DNA of 28,904 bases from Bacteroidales bacterium UBA1757 (lineage in GTDB: Bacteria > Bacteroidota > Bacteroidia > Bacteroidales > UBA1402), in assembly GCA_002315625.1 (NCBI GenBank), contig DCHH01000085.1, positions 1-28,904 of the forward strand, read 5' to 3'. Under the pieces are notes generated by a model. That model did not search any database and was not told where the DNA came from. It saw nothing but the letters and a program-made list of their open reading frames with translations. Position numbers and translations under genes: made by a program. Position 1 is the first letter of the stretch. Each line of letters begins with the position of its first letter. Shown piece by piece: positions 22,599 through 28,904 of the stretch.

Positions 22599-24758
22599 AT
22601 GAAAAATTACCAGACAAACGAAATCAAGAACATTGCCATCATAGGCGGTGCAGGGACAGGTAAAACCACGCTCACCGAGTCTATGCTGTTTGAGGCAGGT
22701 GCGACCAAGCGCCGTGGAAGTGTCGGGGCCAAGAACACGGTCAGTGACTTTTATCCAGTTGAGCAGGAATACGGATATTCCGTCTATGCAACTCCGTTCA
22801 GCCTGGAATGGAACGGCAAAAAGCTCAACATGATTGACTGCCCGGGTTCGGACGATTTCGTAGGTGGAGCCGTCACTTCACTGAATGTAACGGATGCCGC
22901 CCTTATCCTTGTCCACGGCCAGTCAGGTTTCGACGGTGGCGTAATGAACGCCTTCCGTAACACTGAAAACTACAACAAGCCCACCATGCTGGCCATCAAC
23001 CAGCTTGACCGCGAAAACGTCGATTTCGACGCCATCCTCGAGCGCATGCGCGAATCACAGGGTAACAAGGTGGTTGCCGTACAGTTCCCTGCCAACCCCG
23101 GCGAAGGTTTCAACCAGATTATCGACGTTCTGTTGATGAAGAGCCTCACCTACAAGGGCGACAGCGACGAACCCACAATCGGTGACATCCCCGCTGCCCT
23201 CCAGGACAAGGCCGAAGAACTTCACGCCGCACTGGTCGAAGCCGCCGCAGAAAGCGATGAGGCCCTGATGGAAAAATACTTCGAAGAGGGCGACCTCACA
23301 CCCGAAGAAGTTCACAACGGTCTGCGCAAGACCCTCCTCACCCGTGGCATTTTCCCGGTATTCTGCCTCAGCGCAGACAAGATGATGGGCGTACGCCGTC
23401 TTCTTGATATTCTCACCGACATTGCCCCCTGCATTTCCGAAGTTCCCGTCATCAAGAACGACGAAGGTCAGGAAGTTCCATTCAACGAGACTGCTCCCTG
23501 CAGCATCTTCTTCTTCAAAACCACATTCGAACAGCATATCGGTGAGGTCAACTACTTCAAGGTTATGTCTGGTATCATGCACGAAGGCGAAGACATGGTC
23601 AACGCAAACCGCGGTTCGAAAGAGCGCGTTGCCTTGATTTTCAGTCCGGTCGGTTCCAACCGTGTCCAGGTCAGCGAGCTGCACGCCGGTGATATCGGTG
23701 CCACTGTCAAGCTGAAGGACGTCAAGACCGGCAACACCCTCAACAGCAAGGGTGCCGACAACAAGTTCAATTTCATCGTCTATCCCGATCCCAAATACCG
23801 TCGCGCTATCAAGCCCGTCAATGAGGCTGATATGGAAAAGATGATGGGTATCCTGCAACGCATCCGCGAAGAGGATCCGACCTATATCATCGAGCAGAGC
23901 CGCGAACTCAAGCAGACCATCCTTCACGGACAGGGCGAATTCCACCTTCGTACCCTCAAGTGGACTGTCGAGAATATCGACAAGCTGGCCGTCGAGTTCA
24001 ACGAGCCGAAGATTCCGTACCGCGAGACCATCACCAAGGTTGCCCGTGCCGACTACCGTCACAAGAAACAGTCTGGTGGTTCAGGCCAGTTCGGTGAAGT
24101 ACACCTTATTATAGAGCCTTACGAAGAAGGCAAGCCGCTGCCCGAAGTTTTCAAGTTCGGCAACCAGGAATTCAAGATGGCCGTCAAGGGTACCGACGAA
24201 TTCCCGCTGGAGTGGGGTGGCAAGCTCGTTTTCGTCAACAGCATCGTCGGTGGTGCCATCGACGCCCGCTTCATTCCCGCCATCCAGAAGGGTATCATGA
24301 GCCGTATGGAGCAGGGTCCTCTGACCGGTTCATACGCCCGCGACATTCGCGTCATTGTCTATGACGGAAAGATGCACCCGGTTGATTCAAATGAAATCTC
24401 CTTCATGCTTGCTGGCCGTAATGCCTTCAGCCTTGCATTCAAGGATGCAGGTCCAAAGGTTCTGGAGCCGATTTACGATGTTGAGATTCTGGTTCCCGGC
24501 GAGAACATGGGTGATGTCATGAGCGACCTGAATGGACGCCGCGCCATCATCATGGGTATGCACAGCGACAAGGGCATGCAGAAACTGCAGGCCAAGGTTC
24601 CGTTGAAAGAGATGTCCGACTACTCGACAACCCTGAGTTCAATCTCCGGCGGCCGCGCTTCATTCACCATGAAGTTCGCCTCCTACGAACTGGTTCCGAC
24701 CGACATCCAGGCCCAGTTGCTGAAAGACTACGAGGCTCAGCAGCAGGACAAAGACTGA
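22599..24758 (+). CDS. fusA2: EF-G paralogue (EF-G2 type) with altered GTPase motifs
   Basis: This 719-aa protein has the full five-domain EF-G layout, but its G domain departs from canonical EF-G. The P-loop is GGAGTGKT (16-23). The switch I segment reads EQEYGYSV where EF-G has EQERGITI, with Ser61 for the invariant Thr and Tyr58 for Arg. G3 is DCPGSDDF instead of DTPGHVDF, so the catalytic His is Ser84. G4 is NQLD instead of NKMD, and G5 is SAD. Domain IV is intact (KKQSGGSGQFGEV, near residue 490). This pattern fits the Bacteroides EF-G2, reported as an EF-G paralogue lacking GTPase activity and needed for gut colonisation. A strong terminator follows. An RprX/RprY-like pair lies just downstream. 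Confidence 0.9.
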   Translation: MKNYQTNEIKNIAIIGGAGTGKTTLTESMLFEAGATKRRGSVGAKNTVSDFYPVEQEYGYSVYATPFSLEWNGKKLNMIDCPGSDDFVGGAVTSLNVTDAALILVHGQSGFDGGVMNAFRNTENYNKPTMLAINQLDRENVDFDAILERMRESQGNKVVAVQFPANPGEGFNQIIDVLLMKSLTYKGDSDEPTIGDIPAALQDKAEELHAALVEAAAESDEALMEKYFEEGDLTPEEVHNGLRKTLLTRGIFPVFCLSADKMMGVRRLLDILTDIAPCISEVPVIKNDEGQEVPFNETAPCSIFFFKTTFEQHIGEVNYFKVMSGIMHEGEDMVNANRGSKERVALIFSPVGSNRVQVSELHAGDIGATVKLKDVKTGNTLNSKGADNKFNFIVYPDPKYRRAIKPVNEADMEKMMGILQRIREEDPTYIIEQSRELKQTILHGQGEFHLRTLKWTVENIDKLAVEFNEPKIPYRETITKVARADYRHKKQSGGSGQFGEVHLIIEPYEEGKPLPEVFKFGNQEFKMAVKGTDEFPLEWGGKLVFVNSIVGGAIDARFIPAIQKGIMSRMEQGPLTGSYARDIRVIVYDGKMHPVDSNEISFMLAGRNAFSLAFKDAGPKVLEPIYDVEILVPGENMGDVMSDLNGRRAIIMGMHSDKGMQKLQAKVPLKEMSDYSTTLSSISGGRASFTMKFASYELVPTDIQAQLLKDYEAQQQDKD

Positions 24759-24775
24759 TAAAGTCACTAATATTG

Positions 24776-24810
24776 AAAAGAGAGGAGACCCCACGGTTTC
24801 CTCTCTTTTT
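24776..24810 (+). terminator. Intrinsic terminator after the EF-G paralogue
   Basis: A 15-bp stem with one G-T wobble (24776-24790 with 24795-24809) and a CCAC loop ends in a T-rich tail (TTTTTGTTTTG). It separates the EF-G paralogue from the two-component genes. Confidence 0.92.
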
Positions 24811-24879
24811 GTTTTGTTAATGAACGTTATTGGGGCGGTTAAATATTCAAAAGTCAGTCCAACTGTTAAAATTAAGATT

Positions 24880-24887
24880 TACATTTG
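24880..24887 (+). promoter_or_regulatory. -7 box of the histidine kinase gene
   Basis: TACATTTG matches TAnnTTTG and ends 6 nt before the ATG, so the transcript would be leaderless or nearly so. No -33 TTG is visible at the standard spacing, which may mean an activator is needed. Confidence 0.5.
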
Positions 24888-24893
24888 CCCGTC

Positions 24894-26465
24894 ATGAAAA
24901 AATCGACATTATCCATATTAATTGCGTCGTTCGTCGTCGTATTCGCCACACTGATAGTCCTTCAGATAGTCTATATGAAGAATCTGATAGCTGCTCAGAC
25001 CGTCGAATTCGACCGCTCGATCCACCGTGCCCTTACGCAGACATGCTATCTTCTGGAGCAGGACGAGACCCGGAGATATCTGGAGAACGAACTGGAGGAG
25101 GACGAAAGAAACATCTTCGCCAACCAGACAATCATCCGCTTCTCTACCTTGATGCCAACGACCCACTTCTTGCCTGAAGACACTCTCTATGCTGAAGGTG
25201 ACTCCGCAAATCTCTCGTTAAAGGCCGACACTTCCATTAGTCAGCCCCTGACGAATGTCTTTTCAATCACCCAGTACCACCAGTACTATCCCACCTTCAG
25301 TTCACCAAACGACCTTCCGACAGTTCTCCGCGAACGCTACCTTCACCAGAAGGATTTACTGGAGGATGTCATTTTCAGGATTCTCTATGAGGCCAACAAC
25401 CTGCCGATTGCCCAGAGGGTGGATTTCCGCAAGTTGGAAATGAACCTGGCCCGAGAGCTCGACCGCAACGGTCTTGGCGACATTCCATTCCACTTCAAGA
25501 TTCTCGACAAGGACGGCAAGGAGGTATATTGCTGCAACGATTTCTACATTGTGGGTGACGCAAAGGCAGACTACATCCAGTCCCTTTTCCTGAACGACCC
25601 AGGGTCACGCCATGCCTCTCTATGCCTCTACATCCCCGACCGTAAAGACTACATCCGCCATCCCGTGATTATGTTCATACCGATTATCACTTTCAGCATA
25701 ATGCTGCTTCTTGCATTTGCCGTAGGTATGTTCCTTACCCTCAAGCAGCGGCACCTTGCAGAGATGAAGACGGACTTCATCAACAACATGACGCATGAGC
25801 TGAAGACCCCGGTATCGACCATTTCATTGGCTTCCCAGATGTTGAGCGACAGCGATGTCAGCAAAGACCCGGCAAACATACAACGCATATCCACGGTGAT
25901 ACGCGACGAAAGCAAGCGACTGAGTTTCCTGGTCGAGAAGGTTCTGCAGATGTCCATATTTGAGCGCGAAAAGAAATCAACCCTCTCATTCAGCGAAATC
26001 GAGCTGCACACAATCATTGAGTCTGTGGTCTCCTCCTTCCGCCTGAAAGTTGCCAGCTACAACGGCACTATCGAGACCGACCTTCAGGCCCCCGACTCTC
26101 TGGTGCTTGCCGACCAGATGCATATCACCAATGTGATTTTCAACCTTTTGGACAACGCCGTCAAATACCGCGACGAGTCACGCCCCCTGCACCTTCGCAT
26201 TTCGACGCGCAAGGAAGAAGGGCTGTTGGTGTTGGAGATTTCCGATAACGGCATAGGCATCCAAAGAGAGAACCTCAAAAAGATATTTGACAGGTTCTAT
26301 CGTGTATCAACCGGCAATGTACACAACGTGAAGGGGTTCGGCCTCGGCCTGGCCTACGTTCACAATATAATTCTCCGTCACAACGGCTCGATAACTGCCG
26401 AGAGTGAATACGGACAAGGATCGACATTCATTATTCATTTACCCTTAATAAACAACGAACTATGA
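24894..26465 (+). CDS. rprX: Sensor histidine kinase, RprX-like
   Basis: This 523-aa membrane kinase has a first membrane helix at about residues 5-28, a large periplasmic region of about 230 residues and a second helix at about 258-283. The HisKA domain contains MTHELKTPVSTISLASQML with the phosphorylated His at residue 301. The HATPase domain shows NVIFNLLDNAVKYRDE (N box), ISDNGIGIQRENLKKIFDRFYR (G1 and F boxes) and GFGLGLAYV (G2). The start is the ATG at 24894; an in-frame TTG at 24885 overlaps the -7 box. Its stop overlaps the regulator start (ATGA). Size, layout and partner fit Bacteroides RprX. The signal sensed is not evident. Confidence 0.9.
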   Translation: MKKSTLSILIASFVVVFATLIVLQIVYMKNLIAAQTVEFDRSIHRALTQTCYLLEQDETRRYLENELEEDERNIFANQTIIRFSTLMPTTHFLPEDTLYAEGDSANLSLKADTSISQPLTNVFSITQYHQYYPTFSSPNDLPTVLRERYLHQKDLLEDVIFRILYEANNLPIAQRVDFRKLEMNLARELDRNGLGDIPFHFKILDKDGKEVYCCNDFYIVGDAKADYIQSLFLNDPGSRHASLCLYIPDRKDYIRHPVIMFIPIITFSIMLLLAFAVGMFLTLKQRHLAEMKTDFINNMTHELKTPVSTISLASQMLSDSDVSKDPANIQRISTVIRDESKRLSFLVEKVLQMSIFEREKKSTLSFSEIELHTIIESVVSSFRLKVASYNGTIETDLQAPDSLVLADQMHITNVIFNLLDNAVKYRDESRPLHLRISTRKEEGLLVLEISDNGIGIQRENLKKIFDRFYRVSTGNVHNVKGFGLGLAYVHNIILRHNGSITAESEYGQGSTFIIHLPLINNEL

Positions 26466-27160
26466 CAGAAGAAAAAATGCGCCTCCTGCTGTGCGAAGAC
26501 GACAGCAACCTGGGCTTCCTCTTGTGTGAGTATCTTCAGGCAAAAGGTTTCATTGTTGACCTGCTGCCCGATGGTGAACAAGGCTATCAGGCCTTTCAGA
26601 AAGAAAAATACGATCTGTGCATCCTTGACGTGATGATGCCCAAGAAGGACGGATTCACGCTTGCAGCCGACATCCGCACCATGAACTCCGATGTGCCTAT
26701 CATTTTCCTGACCGCAAAGAATATGAAGGAAGACATCCTGACCGGTTTCAAGATTGGTGCTGATGACTATCTGACCAAGCCCTTCAGCATGGAAGAGCTT
26801 CTTTTCCGTATCGAAGCAATCATTCGCCGCGTTAAAGGCAAGAAGACCAAAGAAGTTACGTCCTACACCATCGGCAGTTTTGTTTTTGATACCCAGAAGC
26901 AGATTCTCACCCTCGGCGAGACCCAGGACAAGCTCACGACCAAGGAATGCGAGCTGCTCACCCTGCTCTGCAGCCATCAGAACCAGATTCTGGAACGCAA
27001 CTATGCCCTGATGAAAATCTGGGGTGAAAACACCTACTTCAATGCCCGCAGCATGGATGTCTATATCACCAAACTGCGCAAGCACCTCACAGGTGACCCC
27101 AGTGTCCAAATCATGAACATCCACGGAAAAGGCTACAAGCTGGTAGTTCCGGAGGAATAA
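26462..27160 (+). CDS. rprY: Response regulator, OmpR family, RprY-like
   Basis: This 232-aa regulator has a receiver domain with acidic pocket CEDD (residues 11-14), phosphoacceptor Asp56 in CILDVMMPKKDG, the switch Thr in IIFLTAKN and Lys in LTKPFSMEEL. The C-terminal OmpR-type winged helix starts near residue 130 (YTIGSFVFDTQKQIL), with the recognition region NARSMDVYITKLRKHL and the wing INIHGKGYKLVVPEE. It overlaps the kinase stop by ATGA and so is made with its partner. The receiver sequence agrees with Bacteroides RprY, for which a DNA-binding regulatory role is known. A 21-bp duplication lies over its stop codon. Confidence 0.92.
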   Translation: MTEEKMRLLLCEDDSNLGFLLCEYLQAKGFIVDLLPDGEQGYQAFQKEKYDLCILDVMMPKKDGFTLAADIRTMNSDVPIIFLTAKNMKEDILTGFKIGADDYLTKPFSMEELLFRIEAIIRRVKGKKTKEVTSYTIGSFVFDTQKQILTLGETQDKLTTKECELLTLLCSHQNQILERNYALMKIWGENTYFNARSMDVYITKLRKHLTGDPSVQIMNIHGKGYKLVVPEE

Positions 27161-27183
27161 AAGAGGAATCCGGAGGAATAAAA
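27148..27183 (+). repeat. Short tandem duplication over the rprY stop codon
   Basis: The 15-bp unit tccggaggaataaaa occurs at 27148-27162 and again at 27169-27183, with a period of 21 bp. The first copy encodes the last residues (PEE) and the stop codon; the second is non-coding and runs into the terminator. It looks like a local tail duplication. Confidence 0.8.
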
Positions 27184-27210
27184 AAGGCGCTCGATAACGG
27201 GCGCCTTTTT
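27181..27210. terminator. Bidirectional terminator between rprY and the small membrane gene
   Basis: aaaaaggcgc (27181-27190) and gcgccttttt (27201-27210) form a 10-bp stem with A-run before and T-run after, so it can work in both directions between these convergent genes. Confidence 0.92.
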
Positions 27211-27227
27211 ATTTGATGAACAGGTAA

Positions 27228-27398
27228 TTAATCAATTTTCCTGTTGACGATAATCTCCACAACGATACTGATGATAAACAGCAGGATAGCAATCAGAAGA
27301 TGCGTGTTGTTCAAAACGCCGGAGAACTGGGCAATTGCCAGAATGGCGACACCTATCAAAACGATGATGGGGCCGAGATACTTAAGGAATGATTTCAT
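27228..27398 (-). CDS. Small two-helix membrane protein
   Basis: This 56-aa protein consists of two hydrophobic helices (YLGPIIVLIGVAILAIAQF and THLLIAILLFIISIVVEIIV) joined by a short polar loop and ending NRKID. No named family is recognised; such small two-helix proteins are common in Bacteroidota genomes. The start is the ATG at 27398. The longer open frame to 27509 would begin upstream of the predicted promoter (27437-27466). It is divergent from the 7-TM regulator and convergent with rprY. Confidence 0.8.
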   Translation of the reverse strand: MKSFLKYLGPIIVLIGVAILAIAQFSGVLNNTHLLIAILLFIISIVVEIIVNRKID

Positions 27399-27436
27399 AA
27401 TATGTTGTTTTATATTGTTGCCGAAAGTGTAGCGCG

Positions 27437-27466
27437 CAAAGTTAAGCATTTTACAAAAGAAAGCAA
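27437..27466 (-). promoter_or_regulatory. Promoter of the small membrane protein
   Basis: On the minus strand TTG (27466-27464), 19 nt and TAACTTTG (27444-27437) match the consensus, about 40 nt before the ATG at 27398. Confidence 0.68.
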
Positions 27467-27496
27467 CAAAAAACAGAGCAAATAATTTATGAGGCA

Positions 27497-27529
27497 TATA
27501 TTTTGTCAATCAAAAAATGCATATATTTG
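27497..27529 (+). promoter_or_regulatory. Promoter region of the 7-TM AraC-type regulator
   Basis: TATATTTG (27522-27529) matches the -7 consensus 27 nt before the ATG. The 10-mer gcatatattt occurs at 27494-27503 and 27519-27528, a direct repeat with a 25-bp period. No exact -33 box is seen; the closest TTTTG is 16 nt upstream. Confidence 0.5.
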
Positions 27530-27556
27530 CGATTTAAATAGAAGAAACGCGAACAG

Positions 27557-28627
27557 ATGGGAATCACACCGCTAAACTCGACTGTTATATTGTTGCTTAT
27601 CAGCTCAGTTCTGCTGATAACCCTATACATAGGGATTGCCTTATTCAGCAAATACCATCACTATCGTTCCATTCCGTATATTCTTGCCTCCCTGATATTT
27701 CTCGCCCAGGCAAACGGAATCATCGGTATAATTCTGACTGCCCTTTCAAGCCAGACAATAACAACTCCATTCGATAATATTCTTGACACAGGGCATGTCA
27801 TCATGGGATTTGTGCCGTTTTTCCCATTTTTGGCATACTTTCTCGAAATCAAAAGACCAGGATGGCTCAATTTGAAAAGATTTGTTCTATTAGTATTGCC
27901 CGTCATCATCATCTCCACCATTCTTCTCCTGTTACCGGGACATCCTTCCTCATTCCATTCTCATGAAGAATTGTTGGCAAGCATCCATCAGACAGATGTC
28001 TGGCTTCGTCTGGTCCTTTTATCCATATATATTATCTATCCGATAGCTTTTTTTTGCCATCCACGCAACAAGTATTCATGTCTGGTTTCAAAGTCGGTAC
28101 TGAATGTAATGCAGATTATGTATGTCTGCCTTACACTGGCGTTTGTGGCCGGGCTGGAGCTCTGTTATTTCCCTGCGGTTTATGCCAATTTCATACTCAT
28201 TGTTTCATTGGATGCATTTATTGCCTACATAGAATTCAAGGTTAGAATTCCCATAATTTCCACCACGGAACCGGAAGAAGATGTCCAACCCCACGGGGAA
28301 GCACAAGAAGAAACTGACTTTGATGACCCTATAATATGGAAAGACCCAGACATGTCGGCGGTTAAACTTTCAAGGATGATGGGAACTAACCGAACCTACA
28401 TGTCGGAGAAAATAAAGGGGCTCGGGTATTCCGGATATTCCGACATGATTAACCGGAAACGCGTCAGATTCATTTGCGAAAAGCTTGAAAAAGAGGAGGA
28501 TGTGAACATCATCAATCTGTTTTATGAAGCCGGGTTCCGTTCACGTTCAACTGCGAGCAGTGAGTTCAAGCGCATCGTCGGATGCACCCCTTCGGAGTAT
28601 CTGGCAAAGCACTCTTCCGCCTCCTGA
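27557..28627 (+). CDS. 7-TM membrane protein with C-terminal AraC-type DNA-binding domain
   Basis: This 356-aa protein joins a membrane sensor-like half to a DNA-binding half. Residues 1 to about 225 contain about seven hydrophobic helices (for example VILLLISSVLLITLYIGIALF, FVLLVLPVIIISTILLLLPG and YANFILIVSLDAFIAYIEF). An acidic linker (EPEEDVQPHGEAQEETDFDD) follows. The last 100 residues are an AraC/XylS domain: SAVKLSRMMGTNRTYMSEKI is the first helix-turn-helix and INLFYEAGFRSRSTASSEFK with GCTPSEYL is the second. It is probably a one-component membrane-bound transcription factor. The signal and targets are unknown. A terminator follows it. Confidence 0.9.
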   Translation: MGITPLNSTVILLLISSVLLITLYIGIALFSKYHHYRSIPYILASLIFLAQANGIIGIILTALSSQTITTPFDNILDTGHVIMGFVPFFPFLAYFLEIKRPGWLNLKRFVLLVLPVIIISTILLLLPGHPSSFHSHEELLASIHQTDVWLRLVLLSIYIIYPIAFFCHPRNKYSCLVSKSVLNVMQIMYVCLTLAFVAGLELCYFPAVYANFILIVSLDAFIAYIEFKVRIPIISTTEPEEDVQPHGEAQEETDFDDPIIWKDPDMSAVKLSRMMGTNRTYMSEKIKGLGYSGYSDMINRKRVRFICEKLEKEEDVNIINLFYEAGFRSRSTASSEFKRIVGCTPSEYLAKHSSAS

Positions 28628-28654
28628 CAGCTTAACTTTAACCTTAAAAATCGC

Positions 28655-28684
28655 AACGCCATAGGTCTTACCGTGGCGTTTTTT
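28655..28684 (+). terminator. Intrinsic terminator after the 7-TM AraC-type gene
   Basis: aacgcca (28655-28661) pairs with tggcgtt (28674-28680), followed by a T-rich tail (ttttgtttttt). It ends the regulator transcript 28 nt after its stop codon. Confidence 0.85.
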
Positions 28685-28738
28685 GTTTTTTCGGACATCT
28701 TTTTGCAAAATCCGATCAATATTACCATTAAAACAATA

Positions 28739-28746
28739 TACCTTTG
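28739..28746 (+). promoter_or_regulatory. -7 box of the gene at the right edge
   Basis: TACCTTTG matches TAnnTTTG, 50 nt before the ATG at 28796. There is no clear -33 partner. Confidence 0.5.
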
Positions 28747-28795
28747 CATGTTTATGACTTTTTCTTGTAAAGAACAATTAAAAACTATTATACCC

Positions 28796-28904
28796 ATGAG
28801 TCAGAAGACAGCTATGAATCTAGTATCGGCATTTACACGCCGACTTTTGCGTGCGCTGCTGTTGGCAGCTATGGCATTGCCTGCCTGGCAGGTTTTGATT
28901 GCGA
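28796..28904 (+). CDS. Start of a truncated gene with a hydrophobic N-terminus
   Basis: Only the first 36 codons are in the window. The product begins MSQKTAMNLVSAF, then basic TRRLLRALLLAAMALPAW, which looks like a signal peptide or membrane anchor with a long positive n-region. In-frame ATGs at 28748 and 28754 are possible but lie at or before the predicted transcription start, and 28814 is another candidate. The function cannot be told from this fragment. Confidence 0.6.
   Translation, partial: MSQKTAMNLVSAFTRRLLRALLLAAMALPAWQVLIA

Noticed and set aside
23055..24062. 335-codon open frame antisense to the EF-G paralogue
   Set aside because: It lies fully inside a strongly conserved gene. 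The product is hydrophobic and acidic in a way that mirrors EF-G codons, with no promoter or start context.
26435..27124. 229-codon open frame antisense to rprY
   Set aside because: It mirrors the response regulator codons and has no domain or start signal.
27399..27509. N-terminal extension of the 56-aa membrane protein
   Set aside because: It would start upstream of the consensus promoter at 27437-27466, so it would not be in the transcript.
28522..28797. Minus-strand 91-codon ORF over the AraC gene end
   Set aside because: It crosses the AraC-type domain codons, a terminator and the next promoter, and has no recognisable features.
1..28904. CRISPR array, insertion sequence, prophage or integrase
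   Set aside because: I saw no regularly spaced repeats, no transposase or integrase motifs, and no shift in gene character across the window.

Overview
The window is a stretch of core chromosome from a Bacteroidales bacterium (phylum Bacteroidota), not a mobile or phage region. The main evidence is repeated Bacteroidota-type promoters (TTTG or TTG, about 19 nt, then TAnnTTTG) upstream of many genes, lineage-typical families (DUF4294, a DUF4369-like thioredoxin-fold lipoprotein, an EF-G2-type factor, an RprX/RprY-type two-component pair) and lipoprotein signal peptides. The genus cannot be fixed from the sequence alone. I saw no insertion sequence, phage, CRISPR array, rRNA or toxin-antitoxin locus, and no gene-free stretch over 300 bases.

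Positions 1-4460, minus strand: a compact operon of nitroreductase, DUF2520-type Rossmann protein, a large uncharacterised EF-hand membrane protein, a 31-codon signal-peptide-like ORF and trmO, with gaps of 7, 11, 7 and -4 nt. A promoter at 4427-4457 starts it. A second leftward promoter at 28-57 serves a gene outside the window. Positions 4471-5518, minus strand: greA and a HIT gene, with a promoter, a terminator-like hairpin in the greA leader, and a 3' terminator. Positions 5534-7645, minus strand: a thioredoxin-fold lipoprotein lacking the redox cysteines, preceded by a class I SAM methyltransferase. Positions 7742-9176, plus strand: a SpoU-family RNA methyltransferase and a DUF4294 protein.

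Positions 9171-11479, minus strand: purD and a polytopic membrane protein, divergent from pepT (11548-12762) through an intergenic region with back-to-back promoters. Next come tRNA-Asp with its own promoter and terminator, then metK. Between metK and the convergent nadB lie two G/C-rich hairpins with homopolymer runs and a 20-bp perfect palindrome containing the nadB stop codon. leuS, a hotdog thioesterase and nadB form a minus-strand operon (19394-14536).

Positions 19508-22416: a YqiA-like hydrolase and a lipoprotein (plus), a small PspC-domain protein (minus) and dprA (plus). Positions 22599-27160, plus strand: an EF-G paralogue with degenerate GTPase motifs, followed by an RprX/RprY-like two-component system. 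The right end holds a 56-aa membrane protein (minus), a 7-TM protein with a C-terminal AraC-type DNA-binding domain (plus), and the first codons of a further gene.

Much of the window concerns translation and RNA: trmO, two RNA methyltransferase-like proteins, leuS, tRNA-Asp, the EF-G paralogue and greA. No strikingly new multi-gene system is evident. The best leads are the greA leader hairpin, the coupled 31-codon ORF with the EF-hand membrane protein, and the palindrome and G/C hairpins between metK and nadB.
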